A DNA stretch of 64,000 bases from Undaria pinnatifida (taxonomy: Eukaryota; Sar; Phaeophyceae; Laminariales; Alariaceae), in NCBI GenBank assembly GCA_012845835.1, contig JABAKD010000002.1, forward strand, positions 2,210,501-2,274,500, written 5' to 3'. A program made the position numbers and the translations under genes. The notes under the pieces were generated by a model. That model was not told where the DNA came from, searched no databases, and worked only from the letters and a program-made list of their open reading frames with translations. Below, piece after piece: positions 1 to 10,720 of the stretch (positions within the stretch are counted from its first letter, which is position 1; each line of letters starts with the position of its first letter).

Positions 1-198
1 TCGGGGAACATGCTCTGTCGCGGTATTGTAGGTATGCGACTGTCTATGGTCATACGACTAGGGCTGTACATGACATGAGTACACCCCACCTCCGCTCTCT
101 GGTCGCGGCGTGAGATTTGTTCCTTGTTTTTTTGCCCCTGCCGATGATTCGTGAATGTCCCCGTGTTTTTTCCTCCTTCGCGCGAAATGGTCGTTCAG

Positions 199-282
199 GT
201 GGAGAGGAAGCTGAAGAGGGAGGCGCGCATGAAGAAGGACCAAGAAGATCTGACGGGAGAGGTTCGAACCGCCGATCTGTGA
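199..282 (+). CDS. Terminal exon of a gene entering from the left (partial)
   Basis: An 84-base reading frame ends in TGA at 280-282. It follows a pyrimidine-rich stretch and an AG at 197-198, a good splice acceptor. The peptide (VERKLKREARMKKDQEDLTG, then EVRTADL) is highly charged and helix-forming, typical of a coiled-coil C-terminus and unlike the random frames around it. An in-frame ATG at 187 also exists, but the acceptor reading fits better because nothing upstream in the window looks like a promoter or first exon. The rest of the gene would lie left of the window. Function unknown. Confidence is limited by the short length. Confidence 0.4.
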   Translation: MERKLKREARMKKDQEDLTGEVRTADL

Positions 283-448
283 TGGGTCTGACGTTTGGCC
301 CGTGATTTTCTTTCCTGAGTTAAGTGTCATGCGATACGATTACAGGTGACACGGTTCGTGGGGGATGGTTGTTTTCGTTGAGAGTCAAGACCCATCGCGA
401 CGTTCGACTCGCCGGCCTGTTATTTGATTTATGTCCGCGAGTAGACAG

Positions 449-1135
449 GTGGCGCGGTTGTCGACATGATTGGTTCTTTGAGACTCGCTGACCTCGGCCT
501 AATATTGCGCCCGCGATATACCGAGAGAGGTGGCGCGGTTGCTGACATGGTTGGTTCGTTGAAACGCATCGAGCGGACCGTTTTCGCCCGAACTACGATT
601 GCTCCTATTGGTTTGTGTGGGCGGCACGAGAGGGCGTGGCACGGCTGTTTGACGTGGTCTCGTGTCAGCGGTACGAATACAGGCGGCACCGCTGCTGACA
701 TGATTGTTTTGAAGATTTCCATCGACCGTTTTTTTTTATATATTTCTTCCGAGGTAACTGGAAAACTGGTCCGGTTGTCGCCATTTTTTGGTTTTAAGCC
801 ATCGAGGTGTTCGAGGCGCCGACCTGTGATCGGTCTAAACTTTGAACGGCGTCACGGCTGCTTTCATGGTGTAGGGTCTGCGACATGAGTCGGGGTGGCC
901 CGATTGCTGATGCGGTTGTCTTTTTGAGACTAATCGACTGCGTGTAAATTTTGTGTCCGCAGCACGAGGAAGGTGGAACGGTTGTTGACATGGTTGATTT
1001 GTTGAGGCCCATCGTGGCGCGGTTGCTGATGTGGTTGGTTCGTTGAGACCCATGATGGCCCAGCTGCGAACATGGTTCGTTCGTCGAAACCCATCGCGGC
1101 ACGGCTTATGCCATGATGTGGCTGGTCAAACCCGC
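449..1135 (+). repeat. Degenerate ~43-bp repeat array
   Basis: At least eight diverged copies of a unit reading roughly GGTGGCGCGGTTGCTGACAT, then GGTTGGTTCGTTGAGACCCA and TCG. They begin near 449, 531, 683, 893, 970, 1014, 1055 and 1096. The last four are in direct tandem (41-44 bp spacing) and the first four are spread out. The array lies in what would be the 3' flank of the gene ending at 282. Reading frames across it are by-products of the repeat. Confidence 0.65.
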
Positions 1136-1194
1136 TCTTCGTGTGCTTGCTGACATACTTTTTTGTTGAAACCGGTCCACCGCGCGAAAAGTGG

Positions 1195-1830
1195 TCTGGA
1201 ACGATTCTTATTGTGATTGGTTCGAAATTTGAATGGTTATGACTGTCTCGAAGCCTGAACGATTTTGAAATTTTGAACGACTGTGGTTGGTTCAAAACTT
1301 GAGCTGTTGATTGGTTGATATCTTGAACGGATATGATTCCAATATTGAACGATTTTAATTGGGGTCTGAACTCGTGTTGATTCGTCGATCGGGCTGGTTG
1401 ATGAGCATATTAGTGTTGGTGTTGATTGCTCGGACGCGATTCAGAGAGTTAGTCGATTGCAAGTATATAAGGGCCTCAATGGGCTGGTCTGTCATTTGCA
1501 CTCAGTGAGTTATGGGTTACGAGTATTGATACAGGTCTGTGATTAGCTGGTCGGTGCGTGGTACGTTTAGATCGATCGACCAGCTGCTACATTAGCTGTT
1601 CACGGACAAGTTTACTTCATGCGACTACACAAAAATTGTAGTAGAGACTTGTTGGCCTGACTGAAACGATCTTCTACTGCGTATCGGTAAACAATCATCA
1701 ATCGATTTGCATATTCGTCGATCGGCAGCAGTTGAGCAGTTGGCGGAATCATCAATCGTCGTTCGATGTCGGTAGTAAGTTACCGGTTGGTGGGCCATTT
1801 TTGTCGATCGGTAGCGTGGTCGAACGATCG
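1195..1830. other. Gene-free stretch with short AT-rich motif repeats
   Basis: From 1,200 to 1,360 a TTGAACGATTTT-like motif recurs every 30-50 bp. From 1,380 to 1,830 a TCGTCGATCGG-type motif recurs at several places (about 1382, 1558, 1713, 1800). No convincing exon was seen. From 1,830 to 2,510 nothing recognisable was seen apart from a T-run near 2,218. Confidence 0.4.
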
Positions 1831-2514
1831 ACCGCGCCCAAGGATGGCGGTATGGACGTGCGCGTTAAAAACCTTGGAGGAGCCGATGCAACCAACCCCC
1901 TTGGTTCCACAAGCAATTAATTGCACGCAACCGCAGTGAGCACGCGTTTGCTTGCGCGATACATGCATCCGCCGTCGTTATCCGGCTCGCGAGGCACATT
2001 TGACGTTTTGAGGCGGTCTACTCGGAACTGACCGCTATGATACGAAATACTTCATAAAGTAAATACGGGGAACCGAGCAGCAGTTACGGCATGGGCAGGC
2101 ATCGCACGAGGCATGATTGTTTTATTTGTTGAGGTGTACTTTTATGGGGTGGGGTCGATGGTGGTCCAAATAACGGCGCAGAGGAGGCTCTTCGTCCGGA
2201 GCTCACCTAGGTATCGTTTTTTTTTTTTTGCTTTTTCGTTTCATAGGAGTTGGTGCTGTCTTTTGACCGCGGACTTGTTTATGGGAACGAGTTATGATGT
2301 ATTGTTCCTCTCCAGAGTGGGTGGAGTCTGTCCCGTGACCACGTACTTAATTAAGACGATGAGGTGATGTGAGAGCACATCATGAACGAAGTTTAAAACG
2401 ACAGCAGCAACTGCAGTATCTGCTGATGTTTCGCGCTTTATTCACCTTTGCACGGGAGATTAAATATTTGGTCGTGTAGATGTCACGTCGATCGCCAGCT
2501 GCCTCGCACTATCG

Positions 2515-2740
2515 ATGTCCTATTTTAGACGTAGAAGCGTTCGACGCAATATATCGAAACATCGATACGTCGGAGCGTTCGATGTGATACATCAGAACGT
2601 TCTATCGAAACGTTGGATGTATCGAAACGCTTCATACGATATATCGAAAGACGCCAATAAACCGAAGCGATCGAAAGGGCATTTCAAAATGTTCGTTTTA
2701 TCGAAAGGTTGCGATACGATGTACATGGTATCGAATCCGA
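2515..2740. repeat. ATCGAAACG short-motif repeat
   Basis: The 9-mer ATCGAAACG and one-base variants (ATCGAAAGA, ATCAGAACG, GTTCGACGC) recur about every 15-25 bp over 220 bp. An open frame runs through it only because the motif contains no stop in that phase. It is best read as a decayed minisatellite. Confidence 0.5.
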
Positions 2741-2802
2741 TATCCATATTTTATCATACAGAAAACGTCTGAATGGCAATGTAGCGACGGCTTGGCGGCC
2801 GT

Positions 2803-3122
2803 GGCCACGGTAGAGGGATCACTGCTGTTTTTTGAATTTGCCGTGGCTCGGCGTCACTCGCGAGTGACCCCCCTGTCCCTTTGCAGTCTTCTCGCGCTTT
2901 CGTGCAGTTTTAATATTACGATGAGAGTCCGCAATGGAATGGGTGTTTACGGTGCGTCAAAAACTTCACCTAAGAAGGTTTTTCTGTCAATGAGGTGAAG
3001 AGCCACTCGTGCGAGTATGGTATGATAGCTCAAACCCGGCGGTAAAAGATGAGGTAGTTCGTAACATCACCATAACGTCATCATAACACCGTCGTAACAT
3101 CCCCCCCACCTTAGCCTCGGTC
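2803..3122 (+). mobile_element. Diverged MITE, family B (GGCTACGGTAGGGGGG termini)
   Basis: The left end (GGCCACGGTAGAGGG) and right end (CCCCCCCACCTTAGCCTCGG) are diverged forms of the family B inverted terminus seen intact at 22.4, 24.5 and 25.2 kb. The two internal hallmarks, TCACTCGCGAGTGAC near the left and CCACTCGTGCGAGT near the right, are kept. No coding capacity. Confidence 0.55.
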
Positions 3123-3447
3123 GGGCCTCTATAATTGCACCGAAGCAAGCCCCTTATTTCCGATCAGAGTGCCATTCACCTCTTTTATTTTTAGGCCAAG
3201 GCATGTCATCCTGGCCTCGCGACTGAGAGCGTTTCAGCCCAGCCCTGCCGCACGGATGGAGGGTGGGGCGCGCAGCCGGTGTAAACCGGGTCCCACGTCG
3301 CGCCGAGTCGTGGCCGCGGTGTATTGAGCGTAACTGACAATCCCGAGCCGGCCTCGTTACGGGAGCGGTAAAGACAGCATCGCGGCTCGGTTTTACCCTT
3401 CAAACATGGTAATAGGCAGGCCTTCAATTGGCCGATTCCAATTATAT

Positions 3448-3471
3448 AAAGCCAGCAACGTTGTTGGCTTT
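3448..3471. other. 24-bp near-perfect palindrome
   Basis: AAAGCCAGCAAC is followed directly by GTTGTTGGCTTT, giving a hairpin with one mismatch and no spacer. The surrounding 3,123-3,830 holds no recognisable gene. Confidence 0.5.
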
Positions 3472-3830
3472 CAACTACGGCAACAAATAGGCATTACCTT
3501 GGGCAACGTCACGCTAGAGGATGATGAGGTATTTTAGGCCTCCATTTTTCAGTGGCATTTATGACAGCACCGAAATGCTATATGCTCAGACCAAGCTCGG
3601 GATTCGGCGCGGATGCTCGGCATATAGGTGACGGTGAATTCACGGCCGTCGTGTAACAGTTGTTGAAATTAGCCCCCACAGTGGTAGCAGTAGCACCACG
3701 ACGGTGGTGGCAGAAACAACACCGATGGCGGTAGTGTCACGTTGCTGCTGCAAGATCTAGAATAATAATATATTTCGCGCGACAAAGGCCTTGGCCACGA
3801 TCGATGGTTGTGGGTGTTACAGTGGTAGTA

Positions 3831-4274
3831 CCACTGCAACGTTAGGGGACCGGTGCATTATTAAGGGACCGAACCTGGGATTTTTGCCTAGGGGATCGGG
3901 GTAATACGGGGCCGAATCGAGCATTATAGCTAGGGGACCGGTGCATTAATCGTACGGGAAACAAGTAAAACAGCGACATTAGAACGAAATCGTACGACCT
4001 GTAAAAAATGACGACCATTCAATTTGATGCTCGAAATCGTACCGGAAAGCGACATCTTGAGCACGAAATCGCACCAGAAACTGTCAACAGCAGCGATCTT
4101 TGGTACGAAATCGTACCGGAAACAAGCACAACAGGGTACAAGAACAGTAAAGAAACCCCAGCGTAATGAACCGGTCTCTAGCTAAATACTCGATTCGGCC
4201 CCGTCATGCACCGGTCCCCTAGGCGCAAATCCCACGTTTGGGCCCCTACTAATGCACCGGTCCCCTAACGCAGT
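3831..4274. mobile_element. Foldback element with ~115-bp inverted arms
   Basis: The left arm (3831-3950) and right arm (4163-4274) are reverse complements with modest divergence. Both carry GTTAGGGGACCGGTGCATTA at the outer edge and GGGGCCGAATCGAG further in. Between them 212 bp hold four copies of ACGAAATCGTACCGGAAA-like repeats (near 3987, 4031, 4067, 4107). There is no open frame. This is the structure of a non-autonomous foldback DNA element. I could not define a target-site duplication with confidence. Confidence 0.7.
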
Positions 4275-5004
4275 AGACCACATTATTATCCCGGTCTCTC
4301 CTTTAGACTATAATTTTTGCTTTCTGCGTTTCGTTTCTGCAGCCTTCCGCCAAAGACGTTGCCCTGATGTATCATGGCCTTTGTTTGTTCCGTTCATGTC
4401 TCGCATCCTTTCGTTGCCCTGCCGTATTAGCCTGCGTATGTGTGTCCCGTCCTTTCAACGCCTTATTTCTTCGTGTTCCGCATCGAGGGTGTACAGTTGT
4501 ACCGCGCGCGGCGGTTTTCATTTGCCACACAGCCCCAATACTACATTATGATCGTAGCTGCTCTCTGTAGTATGTTGAAGGTTCGCGGCCGTTTTCTGCA
4601 TAGTCTAATATCCATGTTTCTGGGGATTTACCTACGAGGCATCGTGTAGCGTTTCCGTCTCGTCCCTGCAACCTTACGCCTTGCCCCGCTTTATGGTGGG
4701 CTCTGTGTGTCCGGTCCATGCCCTCTATGGGCCTGCGCCTGTTGAGTTTGATCCCTTTGTCAAAACTCATCAACCATCACTACTTCTGTGATTTCTGTTT
4801 CTTTTTTCCCGCAATTTACTCGATCTTGGTCCAGTCCATAGAATACATATCAAACTCTTGACATCATATCTTATTTGCATCCTTTACCACGCCATCGCCA
4901 ACACGCTGTGGATGTATACGCAAGCCTTCCCAGGCCGCCGGCGAACCCCCTTGCATGTTCTACCATGTTCACATGTCCGTCGATGTATTTTGTGATGCTG
5001 CAAG

Positions 5005-5115
5005 GATGCTGTCCAATCACATGCATTCTTTGGGGAGGAATACCGACGGAACTACGGGACTGTGAGGGTGCAGGGCTGGCAGAGGAAGAGGAGCAACACA
5101 GACACACAGCATTGA
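5005..5115 (+). CDS. Possible terminal exon, unknown protein
   Basis: After an AG at 5003-5004 a 36-codon frame ends in TGA at 5113-5115 (DAVQSHAFFGEEYRRNYGTV, then RVQGWQRKRSNTDTQH). It has the charged composition of real coding sequence. An overlapping plus frame that stays open to 5216 (ending GILYDRLNQWEG) is an equally plausible reading, so at most one of the two is real. No domain recognised. The flanking stretches 4,275-5,000 and 5,220-5,820 contain nothing else I can support. Confidence 0.2.
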   Translation, partial: DAVQSHAFFGEEYRRNYGTVRVQGWQRKRSNTDTQH

Positions 5116-5824
5116 CACACAGCACAGCACGACAGCGGCAGGAGGAGCATACAGCGGGCTCCTCGGACACTGATGCGGGCATCCTTTACGACCGACTGAA
5201 CCAGTGGGAGGGGTGATGTTGAGGGGTGCCCAAACGAGCTACGCCACCTCACCCTCGCCTGCTCTCTTGTTGCCTGTTGTGCTGCCTACGCGAGCAAACG
5301 CCAGCAGCTTGATTCTCGCTTAGAAGGTGCGTGAACTCTGTATCTCGGGCGCCCAAACTTGTTACGGTTCCCGCCCTCTACCATGAAGAAGAGAGTATGG
5401 CCTCTCCCTGAGGTTTATGTAGCCCATCCCACTGAGGTTTGTAACTTTGTACCCCTGGTTTCGAGTCACGGGCGAAATTATGTTGGGGATAAGGGTTCAA
5501 ACTCGCCCGTAGTTTTGGGCATCCTGGCACCTCGTACCTGGTACCCAGTACCGGTACGGGTACGCGTACTGCTGCTGTACTCGTACTTCAGCATTCCGTT
5601 ACCACGCCCAGCGTTCATTCCCTCGTGCATCGAGAAATGACATGATAATGACCGTCACGTCCGATTCACGGCAGGGCATTGTATTGATAGCATTGGACCT
5701 ACCGGTACTACTGCTGTCCTGGTGGTAGTACGGTCCTGACTTCAGACTTCGCCATATTGGCCGACTGCCGACTTGCGGCCCTACAGTAATGCCTCGGAAC
5801 GCAACGAAAATCCCGTCAACCTGC

Positions 5825-5913
5825 TGTGGTGGAAAAACGAGTTTAAAAGGAAATAACTCGAGTAGCAATTGTTGTGCTACATTTTTAGTCTACTTCCTCA
5901 CAATTGCGTCGCA
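5825..5913 (+). repeat. Left LTR of the TRIM-like element
   Basis: 89 bp, TG...CA ends. It differs from the right LTR at only a few positions and one indel. Confidence 0.65.
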
Positions 5914-5924
5914 GACAGGATCTA

Positions 5925-6475
5925 GAGCGATGGCCGAAATCGGGTACACCCGATTGACCTATGGCCGTTATCGGGTACCCCTTGAACACACTGTCCCACA
6001 ACGACTCAGGACGACATCTCATTGGTCGAAACCACACCGCATCCGAACGCAGCCGCATGTCCATCGGGTGTACCCGATTATGGCTGAACAAGTCCTCGAC
6101 ATGTACCCGACTCGCACACAAGCTACCCGATTATGGCCGGACTACTCGACCACCAGCCCACACGTACACACGCACGCGCAGCGGGCGCGAACTCGCGGCA
6201 CGTCAGAAGGCGGGGCATTGTTTGTTCCTCCGTCTCGGAGCTCTTTTTTTCCGGACATCTTTTTCCGGAGCTCTTTTTTGTGGACCTTGAAGTCGCAGTT
6301 AGGCCATTTCTTACGCAGTCGGATACCGCCAGTCGACAACGGCCATTTTCGACTGTATTCTTCTGGTACTTCAGTCGAGCCGATTTCTTGTTCTTATCGT
6401 CAGTCGAGCCGACTTTATAGTTTTGGTGCTCTTCCTGGAGGCGGTTGGTGTGAGGGAGTACTGCTGTACAGCAGA
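5925..6475 (+). repeat. Left TIR of the MULE
   Basis: About 551 bp. The reverse complement is at 7057-7619. It contains repeated TCGGGTACACCCGATT-type sub-motifs. Confidence 0.75.
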
Positions 6476-7056
6476 CGAGAGGTCAAGGGGTGCTAAGGCC
6501 ATTTCTTACGCAGTCGGATGTGTTTTCGACTGAAGCCCAAATCGAGCTTTCTTACGCAGCCGAAAAAGGGCTTTTTTGACTAAACTGTTTTTGACTGAGA
6601 ATTCCGACTGGATACTCCAGTCAAAAATCTCAGTCGAAAAAGTTTTTTACGTGTTTTTTGAACCGATCGCATCGCTCATCCCACCACCAAACACACACCC
6701 ACACGGCCACACACCCATACCAGGTACCACACCGCAGTACCATACAAGGCGTTGACGCTGGCTTCGCTATCCCAGCTATTGCTTCCCGCAGCAAGTCAGC
6801 GTGGCGCATTCCTAGTTTTGCTCGCCAGCAGCGTGTATCACACGACGGCAGCAGCGCGCGTCTTGATCCCATGCTGCCAACAACCGCTGCGGCTGCTGTA
6901 GCTTTGGCGGCTCTCGGCTGAGTGCAACTCCACAAACGTGGCTTTTTTTGGCGGCTTTCGGCTAAGCCCAAAGCCACCAACTCGCTGGGACGAGGGTTCG
7001 TCGAGCCGTTGCTCGCGAAGAAAGCGCGAAGCGCAGAGCTGCCAACCGATTTCGAC

Positions 7057-7619
7057 TGCTGTACAGCAGTAGTACTCCCTCACACCAACCGCCTCTAGGA
7101 AGAGCACCAAAACTATAAAGTCGGCTCGACTGACGATAAGAACAAGAAATCGGCTCGACTGACGTTAAGAAGAAGTACCAGAAGAATACAGTCGAAAAGG
7201 GCCGTTTTCGACCGGCGGTATCCGACTGCGTAAGAAATGGCCTAACTGCGACTTCAAGGTCCACAAAAAAGAGCTCCGGAAAAAAATATCGGGAAAAAAA
7301 GAGCTCCGAGACGGAGGAACAAACAATGCCCCGCCTCTTGACGTGCCGCGAGTTCGCGCCCGCTGCGCGTGCGTGTGTGCGTGTGGGCTGGTGGTCGAGT
7401 AGTCCGGCCATAATCGGGTAGCTTGTATGCGAGTCGGGTACATGTCGAGGACTTGTTCAGCCACAATCGGGTACACCCGATGGACATGCGGCTGCGTTCG
7501 GATGCGGTGTGGTTTCGACCAATGAGATGTCGTCCTGAGTCGTTGTGGGACAGTGTGTTCAAGGGGTACCCGATAACGGCTATAGGTCAATCGGGTGTAC
7601 CCGATTTCGGCCATCGCTC
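7057..7619 (-). repeat. Right TIR of the MULE
   Basis: About 563 bp, the inverted partner of 5925-6475. The small length difference comes from short indels, for example around 7060-7075. Confidence 0.75.
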
Positions 7620-7871
7620 CAGGATCTATGTGAGATTATGAACAATGAGGTCGCTGGTTCGATTTTCACAGTCTTTCCCGGAAAAAAAAGGGATTTTCTC
7701 ACGTTCAAGAACCTGGAAAACTCAGCAATTCAAAAACAACGATGAGAGCAATGTATCAAATAGGATTATTGCAAGTCACTCCAACACCGATAAAAGTCGC
7801 ATTGAATACTGGGTATCTCATCGGAGTTCCTGACATAATCTGGGATATATGCCAGGTTTAGCGGGGGAGAA

Positions 7872-7959
7872 TGTGATGGAAAAACGAGTTTAGAAGGAAA
7901 TAACTCGAGTAGCATTTGTTGTGCAACATTTTTAGTCTACTTCCTCACATTGCGCCGCA
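7872..7959 (+). repeat. Right LTR of the TRIM-like element
   Basis: 88 bp, TG...CA ends, directly downstream of the purine tract at 7861-7871. Confidence 0.65.
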
Positions 7960-9092
7960 CCCACTTGGGCCTGACGGCCTGACCCATTAGACGTATTTAA
8001 GCCTCGAGGTTAGGTCTTAAGTACTTCCAACTGGAAGAGCTAGGCCATTCGATATTTCGACCTAACGCATAAAAAAAACACCACATGTCTAAAACTCGAA
8101 ATAGTGGTCTCTTTCAGTACGCATGAAAAGAAAAGCCGAGGAAAGATCAAACTACTTGAAAATAGAGTATGATATTTCTGCACTACTCCAGACGCAGATG
8201 GCAAGACGAGGATTTATGTCATCAGTCAGCACATGATTGGGTGGAAACTTCGAGAAAGACCCTCCCCTGCCCATGCTGTGCGAGCTTGAACAAACGGCCA
8301 AAACAAATAACTGGTGCCTGGCAAAAACATTGAGTACTTCGTACTCCACATACTCGCTTCATATGTAGTAGGATACCTCGCAGGCGTCTGCCGCCTTCGG
8401 TGTGCCTCAGTGTGGCAGTCAGTACAGCAGCACAGCAGGACTGGCCCTCAACCCGGTTCAATTTCCACCCTCGAAATGTAGGCATTCGCGGGAAAGAGGC
8501 AACAGGGTTGTAAACTGCAGCAGCTCCGGCCATGCGCTACGTCGGGCACAAAAACCAAACAAAAAAAATGTGTCGTCGAAAAATTAAAGCCTCAGGACGA
8601 GAGAGCAGGAGCGCGAGCGCGCGACGAACTATGTCAGAGTCCCAGCTCTCTGACCGCAGAGAACGCCAGGGTAGGAGGAGTCTCGCGGGCGTTTTCCACC
8701 GGCTAGTTGTGCTGTAGTTGGGTTGGCTGTTGGGGTGCTGGTTGTCTGTGTGTTGTGCTGTGTTGTTTTTGTTTTGTGGTGTGTTGTGTTGTGTGTGTGC
8801 GCTCGATCCTCGTGAATGAACAAGGGCTCCTTTTCAAGTAATAGTTCGTAGAGGCATGCCGTTCCACGAGAGTGGGACGCCTCTGACCACCACCAACGTT
8901 CCTGATGATGGTGTTGTACACGCAGGTTGATTAACCCGGATTGGGGATACACCAAGCGGCTTGTTAGGTTGAGCGTTGCAATTACTGCGTGGGTGTTGTG
9001 CTGTGCTGCTGCTGCAGAGTGTCTGTTGTTGCCTCGAGCTTTTGTCGTCTGAAATGCTGTTGTTTGCTGGAAAATACTCGGAAAATTGCTTC
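7960..9092. other. Intergenic, no supported gene
   Basis: No exon with both good composition and splice signals was seen. From 8,700 to 8,800 there is a TGTTGTG-rich strand-asymmetric tract. Confidence 0.35.
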
Positions 9093-9132
9093 AAATATGC
9101 ACTTGGGCCAAAATGTGCCCAAGTGCATATTT
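9093..9132. other. Perfect 16-bp hairpin with 8-nt loop
   Basis: AAATATGCACTTGGGC (9093-9108), loop CAAAATGT, then its exact reverse complement (9117-9132). It is isolated, not part of any repeat family recognised here, and not followed by a T-run. Confidence 0.6.
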
Positions 9133-9570
9133 TGGGAAAATCCACATCTCACCGTGGTCTGCCGTGGTCGTTAGGTCGATAAAATAGACCTATTTTTTTA
9201 CATTTAAAACACGATAGGGCTTAATTTGGTTTAGAGCCAAAAATATAGGCATATCGTCAGGCTTAAATACGTCTATTATGTGGGCATAGTTATCGACACA
9301 ATTGGCTCTAGGAACCATAGCAAAGCCATGAGTTAAATTTGGGCAAAGGGGTGGCAAAACAGGCGGAATTCGGGGCAATAAGGTGGCAAAACAAGCGAGC
9401 TGCAGCATATGGTGCCTATGCCGCGCCTAGTTTACGCGTTGGGTAGGTTCACAGCTCGGGTAAGGTACCCAGTTGGCGTTGGGAGTCGCGAGCCGCACCA
9501 AATACGCCAACACACCAAAACCGGTTGACTTTAGCGGTGGGAATTTGGCGTAGCCTGTTGCATATTTCGC

Positions 9571-9704
9571 AATTTTGCGCATGCATAACGGACAAAAATG
9601 AGCAAGAACTGGCGCCTGACGGCCCAACCTGCGGCATAATTTTGCGCATGCATAACGGACAAAAATGAGGAAGAACTGGCGCCTGACTGCCAAACCTGCG
9701 GCAT
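9571..9704. repeat. 67-bp tandem duplication
   Basis: Two copies (9571-9637 and 9638-9704) starting AATTTTGCGCATGCATAACG, differing at three or four positions. Minus-strand frames across it show the same peptide twice in different phases, so I read it as non-coding. Confidence 0.75.
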
Positions 9705-10469
9705 AATTGGGAACAGTGGCCATAGTTTGGTGCCAAAGTTTGCTTATTGGGGCACTGGCCACCCTGATATAATGGCCACAGAAATTAAAAAAAAAAGCGC
9801 ATGATGAATGGGTCAGGCCCTAGCACCCACACAGAGTAGCTCTGAGGTGAACGCCTATGGGCTATGGCGTACCAGTACCAAAATATGATATCTTACGCTA
9901 TGTCATAACCCATGGTTGAACGCCAAAGAGAATAGAGCGAAGCGGGGGGGATACACACTTGGCCCTCATTTTCTCCTTTTTACGGAGTCAATCAGACACC
10001 TCCCAGCAATCGTCATGTTCAATAAACATGACCCACAATCAACACTTTCTTGGTACTTAGCAACAAAAATCGCGTACAATCGGCCTCAGACATGGTGCCT
10101 CCAGCAGATAATTAATTGCCGTGTGGTGCCGACATGATGAAGCACTCGAAAATAGTCGTGCTCGCGTACTCGCTAGCGCGTACGACGCGTACGAGGAGTA
10201 GAATTGTAGCCGTACGTAGAAGGAAGGGGGCAGCATCACCCACACTCGGACTCGTACGTGTGATCTCTTATCTGAGAGCAAGAGAGTTGAAAATCTAAAT
10301 CTACGAGATTTCAACAGCAGGAGTAATAAAACAGTGAAACAGAGTAGATACCGTCTCATAGGATCTCTGTCCCTTGGAAGCTCTATAATAGCAGCTCCAG
10401 TTTATTTTTAAGGTCTAATTGTTGCGGGGATTATAATTCAATCCGTCATTGTTGTCGTACTACTCTTGT

Positions 10470-10720
10470 ACCCAGCAGCAGCAGCTGCTTAACAGCAGCA
10501 GCAAGCAGCAGCCAGCAAGGCATTGCAGTTGCAAGCCATCGCTGCCACCACCACCACCTGGTGGTCCACCATCATCCCCATGGTCGGGATGGCGACCAAT
10601 CCCGCCTAGGAGCGGTATATGCGTGCGCAGTGCCGTGTAGTACCTATCTTGGTCTGTGCCTGCTTGTGTTCCTGCGCTGCGTTATACCGCCGCCCGCCGC
10701 CGCCGCCGCCGCCTTTTTAA
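10470..10720. repeat. CAG-rich and CGC-rich triplet tracts
   Basis: 10,475-10,530 is an impure (CAG)n tract and 10,688-10,713 is (CGC)n followed by T and A runs. No gene assigned. From 9,705 to 12,540 I see no exon I would defend; there are scattered GCAGCAG motifs and an impure (CACAT)n at 10,828-10,847. Confidence 0.45.

Larger units (their letters stand above)
5925..7619. mobile_element. Mutator-like (MULE) non-autonomous element with ~555-bp TIRs
   Basis: The left arm 5925-6475 and right arm 7057-7619 are long, highly similar inverted repeats, both starting GAGCGATGGCCGAAATCGGG at the outer end. The element is flanked by an exact 9-bp duplication, CAGGATCTA, at 5916-5924 and 7620-7628. 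Long TIRs plus a 9-bp target duplication are the hallmark of the Mutator superfamily. The 581-bp interior (6476-7056) has no transposase. It carries short TTCGACTG/CAGTCGAA motifs and a GC-rich segment that recurs at 43.4-44.5 kb. The open frames in the two arms mirror each other and are repeat-derived. Confidence 0.8.
5825..7959 (+). mobile_element. Short LTR retroelement (TRIM-like), interrupted by a DNA transposon
   Basis: Two direct repeats of 88-89 bp, 5825-5913 and 7872-7959, are nearly identical. Both start TGTG(G/A)TGGAAAAACGAG and end in CA. The right copy is preceded by a polypurine stretch (GCGGGGGAGAA at 7861-7871), as expected upstream of a 3' LTR. Once the inserted element at 5925-7619 and one target copy are removed, only about 255 bp separate the LTRs, far too short for gag or pol, so this would be a terminal-repeat retrotransposon in miniature. 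I could not recognise a clear tRNA primer site after the left LTR. The 5-bp flanks (CCTGC and CCCAC) do not match. Confidence 0.65.

Noticed and set aside
5914..5924. Primer-binding site after the left LTR
   Set aside because: The sequence GACAGGATCTA does not match a tRNA 3' end I recognise, and it overlaps the MULE target duplication.
5789..7614. Matching 100-235-codon frames on both strands
   Set aside because: The two sets are mirror images created by the MULE inverted arms; no transposase motifs.
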